The notes under the pieces are model-generated. The model saw only the letters and a list, made by a program, of their open reading frames with translations, did no database searches and was not told the DNA's origin. A stretch of DNA of 64,000 nt from Pomphorhynchus laevis (Eukaryota > Acanthocephala > Palaeacanthocephala > Echinorhynchida > Pomphorhynchidae): contig WNNJ02000905.1 of the NCBI GenBank assembly GCA_012934845.2, forward strand, positions 104,053 to 168,052, written 5' to 3'. Positions 11,802 to 21,289 of the stretch are shown piece after piece (within the stretch, counting starts at the first letter, position 1; every line of letters begins with the position of its first letter). The position numbers were made by a program, and so were the translations under genes.

Positions 11802-12301
11802 ATGAGTTGTCTACTGTCATCAATTGTTTATCGAGATGAAACACCATCAAATTTTGTGGCGGGTGTGGACAACTTGAAAATTTCCGTCGATGTTTCGGAT
11901 GGAGAGAGATGTTTCGCTGCTTTACTCGGGACGGCGTTTTTCGATGCGGGCAGAAGAGAATCTAGCTATTTCGGAAGGAGTGTGATCGGGGAAAATGCGA
12001 GTGTTTGAAGTGGACATTAGTTTAAATCGTTGGGAGTGGACATTAGTTTAAATCGTAGGGAATATGACATGGGATGGGAAGTGTATATGGGACAGGATCA
12101 GTGGGTGGAGAAAGGACATTGGAAACAATGGAAGTAGTTTGAGTGGATGTTGTTTGCACAAAAACCACACAGGGAGTCTTCCTTAGACTTACTGTTGTCG
12201 CAGGCGATTGTTGTCCAGACGCTGCAGTCGTGTGTCGAGCATTGTATTTGAAGTTGAGCATAGTTGTTGTCGGTCGTAGATGTTTTCTTACGTCTTCCCA
12301 T
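11802..12301 (-). pseudogene. B1 ORF1 relic with N-terminal Cys finger
   Basis: It starts at the minus-strand ATG at 12,301. The N-terminus is basic (MGRRKKTSTT), then C-STHD-C-S-V-W, then LCGFCANN: the C-x4-C-x-V-W and C-G-F-C arrangement shared with ORF1 of A1, C and D1. The middle of ORF1 is missing. About 12,000-11,860 retains a C-terminal piece matching the A-family region that encodes NGNFHVL. PHD-type fingers are known in CR1-like ORF1 proteins; equating this motif with PHD is an inference. Confidence 0.6.
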
Positions 12302-12350
12302 TAACGTCTTTGTTTGTTCAAGCTGTTAAATTTGCCACTGCAACTGTTCG

Positions 12351-12473
12351 GCGAGCGCAGCGAGCTGATCATTAACTGATTGAATTGATCCGCAGCTGAT
12401 TGAATTGATATGCAACTGATTAAATTGACATGCTACTGACTGAATTGATTCGCAACTGATTGAATTGATTGTG
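12351..12473 (-). repeat. B1 5' array: five 20-bp units plus GC-rich 15-mer
   Basis: Five contiguous 20-bp units run from 12,374 to 12,473; the plus-strand unit resembles AACTGATTGAATTGATCCGC, with one to a few differences per unit. On the ORF1 side lies GCGAGCGCAGCGAGC (12,351-12,365). About 50 bp further is the ORF1 start. A1 has the same layout with a different 20-bp unit. The array would lie in the 5' UTR or promoter of the element. Confidence 0.75.
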
Positions 12474-12489
12474 TATTATCGATCCTTTG

Positions 12490-13265
12490 AAAATGCTATC
12501 AGTTGAAACGGATGCTTTCAATTATACTATTTGTGCATTTCTTTCATAAGAAGGTCGGCCTGTAATTTTTCAATAAACACTTCAGTCATCGACTCAAAGT
12601 TACTCGTCCATAAAGAAGGAGGCATCTGCAGTAGTGGGGGCTTGAAAAGCTAGCGGCATTATCTAAGCAAATCGTTTTAAATAGTGACATATCAACGCAG
12701 CGTATCTTTTATTTTTTAACAAAGTACATCGAAACAAAACAACGAAAGGATCTAATATGGCGAATTAAACGAACACCTTTACGTATGAGTTCTCTTTTCG
12801 ATCGGGATACGAAAATCAATTAGCAAATATTTTCTCGAATTTCAATTTCCGCATGTGTTTTGACTAGCCTAGAAGCACTGAATGAAATTCACCTAACGTT
12901 CAGTCACTCTAAGTATTAAAACTGTGAAACATTGCCTTACACAATGATAATAGAAAAATAATCAATAACTGTCAAACTTGCTTCTTCTTAAAGCCGCGAT
13001 TTTATAATCTTTCTGGAGCTCATTAAAATGACCATATCGTTCGAGATGATATTTATGGATTTTAAGGGGCTACTTACTCACTTGTGAAAATTAGAATCGA
13101 AATGTTCTTAGTATAATCAAGATTTGCTTTCATGTCAAAGTTAACTGTCTTTAGGTGGATGAACACTATTAAGACTAAAAGATTTATTGTTGAAAAAGTG
13201 TGTAAGCTTTCGACGATAGCGTCCTTATTAAGCTTAATAAGGACGATATAAGGACGATAATCCGG
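12490..13265. other. Intergenic, no recognised gene
   Basis: AT-rich DNA without coding signal. The one regular structure is a perfect 24-bp palindrome, GTCCTTATTAAGCTTAATAAGGAC less its last four bases and their complement shown in full form at 13,221-13,244, centred on a HindIII-type AAGCTT. Confidence 0.45.
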
Positions 13266-13269
13266 ATTT

Positions 13270-13788
13270 TTAAGCTTGTGGCTTTGTACTCCGTGGTAGA
13301 GGAGCTATAATGCCCTTTGTGATGTGATACCGTATGGCTCTTGTGAGTGCAGGACTCACGTTAGATTTCCATCGGCGCCAACTCACAGGTATGGTTTCAA
13401 TTTTCACTTCTTGGCGGAATATCGAACGAATATGCCTTGGTGCCTGACTTTGTTCTAAAAGTTGAGGTATGTTAGCCACATCAGCTATCTCAGGATGTCG
13501 CTGGTACGATGAAGATCGTATCCTAACGAGCTCTTCTAACAAAGATCCAAGATCAATGTCTTCCAGGTCTCGTTCAATGAACATTTCCTGGTGCGCTAGG
13601 ACAATTGATGTTGGGTTTTGCTGACTGAGTATGTCAATATACTCGTTTACTGTCAACTGTCCCTTCATCAAGAGTATGAGATTCCGTTGCAGAACTGCAT
13701 ACTCGTCCTCTCCTGATATCTGATCAACAATTTCTCTAATTGGTGGCCGAAATAAATCCGGTATCACCGAGAATATTGCATGCATCAT
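13270..13788 (-). CDS. Unrecognised intact ORF, 172 aa
   Basis: An uninterrupted minus-strand ORF from ATG 13,788 (a second ATG follows at once) to a stop at 13,270-13,272. The protein has ordinary coding composition: MMHAIFSVIPDLFRPPIREI, an acidic middle (IERDLEDIDLGSLLEEL), then a basic C-terminal part with SWRRWKSNVSPALTRAIRYH and an end in PLPRSTKPQA. I see no signal peptide, membrane segment or catalytic motif and do not recognise the family. It lies just beyond the 3' end of LINE A2, outside that element's hairpin. It could be a host exon or the remains of some other mobile element. The lack of stops over 172 codons in AT-rich DNA argues for real coding history. Confidence 0.4.
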   Translation of the reverse strand: MMHAIFSVIPDLFRPPIREIVDQISGEDEYAVLQRNLILLMKGQLTVNEYIDILSQQNPTSIVLAHQEMFIERDLEDIDLGSLLEELVRIRSSSYQRHPEIADVANIPQLLEQSQAPRHIRSIFRQEVKIETIPVSWRRWKSNVSPALTRAIRYHITKGIIAPLPRSTKPQA

Positions 13789-13901
13789 CCCATGGTCCAA
13801 GGGTAATAACAATTATCATTACAGAAAACCACTTGAAATCTACATGTGTATACATCGATAATATCGTGGTTAATAATACAAATTTATTTAACGTAGTAAA
13901 T

Positions 13902-13918
13902 GCGTGCCAGCTGCACGC
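13902..13918 (-). ncRNA. 3'-terminal stem-loop of LINE A2
   Basis: GCGTGC (13,902-13,907) and GCACGC (13,913-13,918) enclose CAGCT. Compared with A1 (GCGTAC/GTACGC), one A-T pair has become G-C on both arms, a compensating change. Downstream on the minus strand comes ATTTACTACGTTAAATAAAT and a short ATT-type tail. Confidence 0.6.
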
Positions 13919-13939
13919 TTACAAGTCCACTAACAAAAA

Positions 13940-15600
13940 ATGAAAAAGTCAAGCAGATAAATTGTTTAAAGGGATCGGATTTGGCGTTTGAAGCAGGGCA
14001 GAAAAGTTGATTGGCGTATGAGTGATCAGATAATTCCACGAGAGAGGAGCAGCCACCAGGAAGGAGCGGAGTCCAAAGGAGGGAGAGTAATTTGGGACAT
14101 GTAAAAGAAGGGAAATACAGGAACGCGAGGAACAGTAAACAGGACGAGAATTGTCGATAAAAGGAGGGTTGAGAAATTAAGGGGTATGAAAAGTTATAAG
14201 GCAAAAAGCAATGATAAGAAGACGAATTTGAACACGACAATAAATGGTAGGCAAATCGAGAAAAACAAGATCGTGGGATGTATGATCAAACCGACGAAGA
14301 CGGAACAGAAATCGGACGGCTGCGTTGATGATGCGTTGTAAAGTATGAAGAGTGGATTTAGGTAAGTTGGAAAATAGACTTAGACATTAATCAATCCTTG
14401 AGAAAATGAGAGAAGATATGAGAGTCATACCTGAAGGGAAATTGATAAATCTACGAATTTGACGGAGGTTGTGGAGAATCAAGGTAGATTAGCGTACTTG
14501 ATCTCTAACGAAAGGTTTAAGTGAAAGTCGGTTGTCAAAATAGCAGCCTAGGAGAACGATATTATCAACGATAGGAAGAATTGTAGAATTTAATGATACG
14601 GAGAAAGGTTCCAAGCCGAGGCGTCGAGGTAGGATCTACATAATTTTGGATTTATCAGGATTTAGAGAAAGGCAAAATAAGAAAGATGATTGGAAATTCA
14701 GACAAGACAATCGGAAGCAGAAACACTAAGATCATGAATACGATAAGGTGCATGAGCATAGATGAGAATGTCATCAGCATACTGCATAACATGGAAGTTA
14801 AATGTATGAGAAATCGAAGACAAATCACCGAGAAGAAGAGAGAAAAGCATAGGGCCTAATACTGAGCCTTGTGGAACACCGGACGGGATGGACGAAGGAT
14901 GAGAGAGGAGTTAGAATAGACGCGAAAAGTACGGCTTGATAGATATAAAGAAAATCATTATACAGTGGGTAAAGAGAAGCCATAATCATGACGAAGACGA
15001 TGAAGAAGAATCAAGTGATCGACGATGTTTAAAGCAGACGATAGATCAAGAGAAACTATGACACTACATAATTTATGATCGCGCGAAATGAGTAAGTCGT
15101 TATAAACTTTAAGACAGACAATTTCGGTAGAAAAATTAGAGTGAAAAGCAGTTTGGAAGGACAAGTTGGATAAAATAGATATGCATTAACTTGCTTGAGA
15201 AAAAGACGCTCAAGGAGTTTAGAGAGGGTTGAGAGAAGTGAGATAGGACGGTACGAATATGGTAGTGAAGGGTTGAGAGATTGCTTTTTGAGGACAGGGC
15301 AAGCAACAGGCGCATTTTCAGTTGGAAGGAAATGTGCGGCTACGGATGGATGAGTTGAACAATGTGGTTAGGAAGGATGAGATAGAGGAGCAGATATTTT
15401 TAAGCAAGTGAGTGGGAATTGGGTAAGAAGGAGAGGTTTTATTAGGTAATGACAGCAGAACCGAAGAAACTTCATCAGACGAAACGGGAAGTAGGTGGAA
15501 TAGTTCTGAGAGGGAAGTATTTAAAAAGAAGTGCGTACAAGGGGTAATAGGTAGTAGGGAAAGTAAATTAGATAGCTTAGTTTGTAGATAAAAAGAAAAT
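13940..15600 (-). pseudogene. A2 ORF2 RT and C-terminal region
   Basis: The RT motifs are spread over several frames: FQTAFHSNFSTEIVCLKVYN and IVSLDLSSALNIVDHLILLH at 14,958-15,164 (the usual SSAFD is SSALN, so the motif-A Asp is lost), a GVPQGSVLGP-type block at about 14,870, and VMQYADDILIYAHAP at about 14,760. The C-terminal LRRFDHTSH-type region lies near 14,290. There are multiple frameshifts and stops. Confidence 0.7.
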
Positions 15601-15648
15601 TCATCAGGATTTATATTACAAGGGTAGATGATCGTGAAAGAATTGAGT

Positions 15649-16780
15649 TTAAGATTTTCTAATGAGATTTAGAGTTGGAAGAGGACTCAAGTTGATTTCG
15701 CCAAAAGAGAGTACGTTTAGTACGTATAAGAATGAGATGTGAACGGCGTAGAGAAAAGTAGAAATCACAGAGATTTGGAGAGAGTGAGTTGGGAGAACGT
15801 TTAAGAAAGCGATTATACACGCGAAAAGAGTTACGGAGTCTACGCTTAGAAAGACTACAGTCAGAATCGAACCAGATATCACGGCGCGACCGCTGAGAAC
15901 GTCGGAGTCGACTAGGCAGAAGGTTATTGAGGATCGACGTAAGTTCAGAATCAAACAGAATGCAGAGATCATCGGGAAAGAGATAGTTAAGAGGAAGTGG
16001 AAAGAGTGAAGAATTGAGTAAGGCTGTACAGAGAATAGGGATATCGATAAGTTTCCAGGGTCGACTTGGTGTGGATAATGGTGGAGGCGGATAAAAAGGA
16101 TGGGGACGAGTAAGAGTAAGAGTGACAAGGAAATGATCGGACAAACCAGGATCAGTAATTGACAAGGAAATATAGTCATTGAAGCAGTTAGGAACAGCAA
16201 TGTTGTCGAGAGCACCGCTGGGAATATGAGTTTGGCTTGTTAAAAGTAATTTATAGTTAAAATCACAAAAAATATTAGTTAAAGTTATAGAGTAAGAGTC
16301 AGCAGGGTGATCAAGACGAATGTTAAAGTCACCAAGAACAAATGAAGGAGTATAAGACAATAAACAGTGAGAAAGAAGATCTGCAAGCTCGCTAAAGAAC
16401 ATACGTGAGGGTGCAGCTTAGCCTGGACGGTATACAATCACAAGTTCAAGAGTGAAAGGAGTTGATGATATGCATATTAGCAATTCGAAAGAAGTGCAAC
16501 GGATGTTAGCATTTATTTTACGTAGAGACGTTGGGTGACTAGCATTGGCAACGATACCGCCATGGTTAGAAGCAGTAAATGTGGAAGAGACAATTTAAAG
16601 AGCTGATTTAACTAAAGAACAACCAGAGCGACATAGACGACGAATAGCAAGATCATCAGAGTCAGAGTGCCAGGATTCGGTGATGTAGAGATTATCGATA
16701 AATAATTGATTCAAGATATCGAGGAGCAGATCAGCTTTATGAAGAATGAAGCAAGTGTTAAAAAGACTAAGACGAAAAGT
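15649..16780 (-). pseudogene. A2 ORF2 endonuclease region
   Basis: The main open piece (15,659-16,402) reads FVLGDFNIRLDHPADSYSIT (catalytic Asp/Asn), then SITDPGLSDHFLVTLTLTRP (SDH). The upstream piece (16,595-16,780) supplies HTFRLSLFNT, LYITESWHSDSDD (catalytic Glu) and RRLCRSGCSLV. Frame breaks between 16,400 and 16,600 interrupt the GGI(V)AIA and YRPG blocks, which are readable in other frames. The homologous A1 endonuclease is uninterrupted. Confidence 0.75.
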
Positions 16781-16859
16781 ATGTTCAGGAGCGAGATCGA
16801 CTAGCAAAGAAGACTGGGGGAGAGAGGAAACGCCATCGGATTTTTGGCCTCTTGCGTAG

Positions 16860-17797
16860 TACGTGAAAATTTCCGTTGATTTTACGGATTGATAGAGATG
16901 ACTCACTGTTCGTTTCACGTCGATGTTTCTTGACGTGAAATATGCTGGGTGTTGAATCGGTTGATCAGATATGTGACTGTTGATGATTTTGAAGGAAAGA
17001 TGTAAATTATTTGGAAGTGATTCGTGGGAAGTAGAGTAAGGAGAATTAAGATAGGCTGAAGCATGTGTGACAGAAGTGGATTGTTGAATCAATTGATCGG
17101 AAATGTTACTGGAAATTATTTTGATGGAAGGATGTAGATTATTGGAAAGTGATACGTGGGAGGTAGAGTGAGGAGAATTAAGATAGGTTGGAGCATGTGT
17201 AACGGGAGTGGAGTGTTGAATCGGTTGATCGGAGATGTTACTGGATTAGATTTTTACGGAATGATGTAAATTATTGAGAAGTAATACGGGGGAGGTAGAG
17301 TAAAGAATACGTGAAAAGAGTAAAGAAGTTTGAAATTTATTTAGATTGGGGGAGGAATAGAAAATAGGAGGTACGAGATGAAAAGCTTTACCGTTAGCAT
17401 TGTTAGAATGAGGAAGATGAATGGAAGTTTGGTTCGTAGTTGAACGAGGTGTGTGAGAGATTAGTTTTGATAATGGGATTATAAGATGCGAAGTCATGTG
17501 TTGATGCGAGGGAAACATTTAAAACAGTATTGGTCAGAGTGGTTGTGTGTGATACAGAAGTAAAGGAGCAGGATAACTGTAGTAGTCGTACTAATGTACA
17601 AAAACCGCATATGAACTGTTTACGTTTATACACCGAGCGGTCGGATATTTTAACACGAACAAGTGTCCATACATCACAATCTTTGGAATCGCATCCAACT
17701 TCAAAACTGGTATAACCATCATTGGATTCCGATGTGGTTGATGCTTGATCAGGAACAATTTTACTTTCGGCCTTAGCTTTAATAGTTTTTCTATCAT
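16860..17797 (-). pseudogene. A2 ORF1 relic with internal 44-codon repeats
   Basis: The N-terminal finger is visible as FICGFCTLVRLLQLSCS at about 17,600, with a DCDVWTLVRVK-type segment upstream in another frame. Between 16,951 and 17,300 three copies of a 132-bp unit start at 16,951, 17,083 and 17,215, exactly 132 bp apart, encoding repeats related to KIISSNISDQLIQHS. A1 has two copies. The junction with ORF2 keeps the sequence GGAAATTTTCAC. Confidence 0.65.
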
Positions 17798-17799
17798 GA

Positions 17800-19915
17800 C
17801 ACTAGCATCATCTGCCCTGTTGTTTGGGCTAAAGAAAGTCGCCTACCCAGCTTTTCTAGATTGTATTTCATTGTATTATCGAGCATTCGGAGGAAATAGT
17901 AAACTATGTTTTAAAACTCGAATAACATTTCCTTTAAATTTTATTTTTGTAATTTCATCTTACAACTTCAATTAAAATCATAATTTTTTATATTTTTATT
18001 GTTTTTATACAGTTTGTAAAAAATATATCTGAAACTAAAATATTCATTTATGAAATCAGAATATTTATTCATCGAATCAAAATATTTTTGAAATCGAAAT
18101 ATTTATGAAATCAAAATGTTTATTTATGCAATCAGAATATTTATGAAATCCCATGTAATATGTCGACTTTGTCTTTCTCGAGTAAATCATTGAATTTTCA
18201 AATAATCGTAAGGCGGCAATTCCAGTGTAGCCAAAAAATTTCTGAGTCGCAAGTTTTCGGGACGGTCATAAAACCAGGCTCAAAAATCTAATACATTAAA
18301 TCACAATATTCGAATAAATTGGTATGATCACGGAATATTGATAGGTACAAATAGAATTTTGGTAAAATAGTTTTTTATAAAAATTAATGTAGACAGTAAG
18401 CTGAATTCTGAATAATATATGACAACATGGTTGAGAGCAAATTTGGTTTACCCCATTGAATACTGATCTTGCAAAAACCACAATGTATTGTAGTGATCAG
18501 CGATTAATTTAAATAGTGAAACACTACAAAAAAAATTTATATTCTAAATACCGAAATTTAAATCTTAGATGTGCAAGCATTACGTCCATAAATGATGTTT
18601 TTTCATATATAGCTTCTCTGTATATCTGGACTCAAATTTTATTTTTCTCGTATGAATAATGTATTCTAATGTTTGTCCTAAATGCAAAATACATCATTCA
18701 TATATCTTCATTATTTTGTAAGATGCAATATGAGTGAATATCCTCTACCCCTATTTTGCCATATATACGTTTATCTGTTGTGGTCTAAGTGTTAAACTAA
18801 TATCAGCACAACTCATCTGGTCTCTAATATTATTGTTAAGAATTTATAATTACCGCAAATATTATATGGGTTTAAATGGCAACGACCAAATCCAGAAAAA
18901 TATTTCCTTGCCTAATTTTTTATAAATCAGTCATTTAAGAAAATATAATACTGTTTCAATATTTATTTTTGAACTATACATGAGCATTATTGAACAATCT
19001 ACAAAAGGTTTAATACGTAGCACAATATAATAAGTCAGCATTAATTACATGACATTCTCCCCAACAAAATATTCTGTGAGGTATGAGTATTCCATCCTGA
19101 TTATTGTCGTATGATGAGTTATTGTTAAAGAAACAAAATTGAGCTAGCGAAACTGAACTGTTTCACTATCTTCCACTTTTTCGAATTCCTGGACAAATAA
19201 GCTCTTCACCTCGTACAATAGAATAGTTGGTAGACGAACTTTCATTATTTACTGTCGATGTCCCCATATGTTCATATATTACATCTTAAAATTGTTGTTT
19301 ATCAAATTTACTTTCCGTGCAATCTGGATAGCGTTGATAAATGCTCGCATCTGTTTAATAAGATCCTTTTAACCTTGTTGCTTTATCGACTTAGAAAAAT
19401 TTGCGTCGCGGTTCTGTATCGAGTTTCCATGTTGAATGTTATATTATTCACAGTTATCCGTACACTTGTACGAGAAGTCGGCCAAAGTCGGGTTGTTGTT
19501 GACGTTATTTGGATATAGTGGACTAACGACATGTTTAAAGCGGACAAGTGTATATTACGAGCTGACATTTAGAAGATCCATATCCACTACGACAGAGTCG
19601 TATTTGCCAGCTCGATTTTGTTTCTTTAACGATACCTTACCAGAAGACAAGAACCAGGGTGTAATACTCATACCTGTATATGACCTTCGCTGTAACATCA
19701 AAAATCCCTCATGTGGCGTCTTATTTATTTCTATGTATAATAGAGAACGTATAACTATAGGTTAGTATATTTTACTATAGGTTAGTAAAAGTATTGGTTA
19801 TTAAAGTTCTTACAATTTTGACTTTAGTTTTTGAATATATTGACATATACAGACCTTAAAAAAGTTTGAGATCTAAAGTAAATACAAGGAAAAGAAATAA
19901 ATTGATTGTTCACTC
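17800..19915. other. AT-rich interval, no recognised gene
   Basis: No recognisable coding or repeat family. 18,040-18,150 has loose repetition of the type AATCAAAATATTTATGAAAT. A plus-strand open frame at 19,436-19,765 has unremarkable composition and no recognised motif. I would not call a gene here. Confidence 0.45.
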
Positions 19916-19921
19916 AATCTT

Positions 19922-20019
19922 CGACGACAACCAACGACAACCTTCGACGACAACTAACGACAACCATCGACAACCATCCGCTTGACAATTATCGACAACC
20001 ATCGACAACCATCGACAAC
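19922..20019 (+). repeat. D1 5' array of ~10-bp CGACAAC units
   Basis: Eight exact CGACAAC heptamers start at 19,925, 19,935, 19,948, 19,958, 19,968, 19,993, 20,003 and 20,013, plus a diverged one near 19,983. Most starts are 10 bp apart, one DNA turn. The array lies 55 bp upstream of the ORF1 ATG, in the place where A1 and B1 have 20-bp arrays. A promoter or 5' UTR role is inferred. Confidence 0.7.
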
Positions 20020-20073
20020 ATCCGAAGTTAAATCATCACCGAAGTTAAACTGACAATATCAAATTGGATATAT

Positions 20074-21289
20074 ATGGTGGGGAAAAAGTGTAAGAAGCAA
20101 GTTAAAAGCCAATGTTTCGCAAGTCCTGTTAATGACCAATATGTAGAGATAGAGGTGGCATGTTGCTCTGTGAATTGTAACATATGGTCTAAAATTAATG
20201 TTAAAGCGGATGATATTAAAGTAGTTCAATCCGGTAAATTTTGTTGTGGTGTGTGCGGCTCGTAATTGTGAATGGAACACTATTCTTGAGGAAAAATTAC
20301 AAAATAATATTAAAATGGTGTCAGAGCTTAAGGAGATCGTAACTATGCTACAGAATAGTATTCTCTCTAGTGCATCTGAGGTAAATTTACAACGAAAAAT
20401 ACAGCATAAGTTACCTGAGGTGATGGGTGAGGTGAATTCTATAACTTCGAATAAATCCTTCAATAATGCAGATATCGATCCAAATGCACATCGATACCCA
20501 CATGCAGTTAGCAAGACTACATCGTCAGTTACGGGTTTCACTCCTGTTCGTATCTGGAAGAGAGGTCACTCAAAATCGTATACTGTTCGTCAAACAGAAA
20601 ATGAACGAACGCTGACTGTCAACAATCACACAGGCAATGATGATATACAGCACTCAGCTACTAGTAATGACAGTGTGGTTCTACATAAAGAGTGCGTAAA
20701 CGAGCACATTAAGGAAGCTCATCTCATATCATCTCAATCAATGAATGCCTCTAGAGCGAGTTCTCCGGTGCAGCAAATGTCTACTTTCTCACAACTGCGT
20801 AAACAGCATGATCCTTTGCGTTCTATTATTTTCGCCAATGTGTCGGAATCAAGCTCTGTCAATATCCAAAACCGACTAAATGAAGATTTGTCGAGGGTAC
20901 GTAATATTCTCACGATCGTTTTGGCACAATCCCCAGAAGAGATAGTATCTAGTATTAAAATAGTTGCTTTATTCCGCATAGGGAGGAAAATTAACGATCG
21001 TCCTAGACTGCTAAAAGCCATTCTGACAGATCCAAAAGCCGTTAAGACCATCTTTAGGAACTCTTATCGTCTCCAAGGTTCGTCTGCAAGATTGTTAAAA
21101 GATCTCGACGTGAATGAACGTAAGCATCTACGTGAAGCTAAACAATGTTTGAAGTCTCGTATTGAAGCTGGTGAGTCAAACTTGACAATTCGAAATTTTC
21201 AGGTTGTGCGGAGGAAGACTCAAATACATTGGATGCCTCTACAGGTAGATCATTCAATCCTTCCTCCGCCGCTCATAAGTCATTGGTAA
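20074..21289 (+). pseudogene. D1 ORF1: Cys finger plus RRM-like region, one frame break
   Basis: The start is ATG 20,074. Frame one (to 20,265) encodes a basic start (MVGKKCKKQVKSQC), then CCSVNCNIWSK and FCCGVCGS, the Cys finger shared with the A, B and C families. The reading then continues in the +1 frame (20,246-21,289): a coiled-coil-like stretch (LEEKLQNNIKMVSELKEIVT), a Ser/Thr/Gln-rich linker, then a structured part: DPLRSIIFANVSESS, VALFRIGRKINDRPRLLKAI, LTIRNFQVVRRKTQIHWMP. The second part resembles the nucleic-acid-binding segment of CR1/L2 ORF1 proteins. The break lies between 20,246 and 20,265 and looks like a single-base indel. The end overlaps ORF2. Confidence 0.75.

Larger units (their letters stand above)
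8545..12490 (-). mobile_element. LINE copy B1, CR1/L2-like, full span but decayed
   Basis: In element order (minus strand): five 20-bp tandem repeats and a GC-rich 15-mer (12,473-12,351), an ORF1 finger (12,301-12,043), a shrunken ORF1 C-terminus (about 12,000-11,802), an unrelated-looking or unrecognised stretch (11,800-10,930), the endonuclease end and linker (10,895-10,089), RT pieces (10,287-9312) and the C-terminal region (9104-8562), then a 3' hairpin at 8584-8599. RT blocks are ISLDLSSAFDIVDHSVLL, GVPQGSV and VMQYADDILIYAHAPAH. Many frameshifts. B2 at 36.3-40.1 kb is the second copy. Confidence 0.8.
13871..17800 (-). mobile_element. LINE copy A2, CR1/L2-like, decayed full-length
   Basis: Co-linear with A1 over almost its whole length but more broken. 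In minus-strand order: ORF1 finger (about 17,797-17,540), a Ser/Thr/Asn-rich ORF1 with three 132-bp tandem repeats (16,951-17,300), the ORF1/ORF2 junction near 16,860, endonuclease (16,780-15,650), RT (15,600-14,640), C-terminal region (14,600-13,940), 3' hairpin at 13,902-13,918. The 5' tandem array and GC-rich 15-mer seen in A1 and B1 are absent upstream of 17,800, so the 5' end is truncated or replaced. Confidence 0.8.

Noticed and set aside
12374-12473. B1 array as a simple microsatellite unrelated to the LINE
   Set aside because: Position, period, copy number and adjoining 15-mer all match A1.
19436-19765. Plus-strand 109-codon frame upstream of D1
   Set aside because: No motif or homologous copy in the window; could be chance. 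The nearby 5' array belongs to D1.
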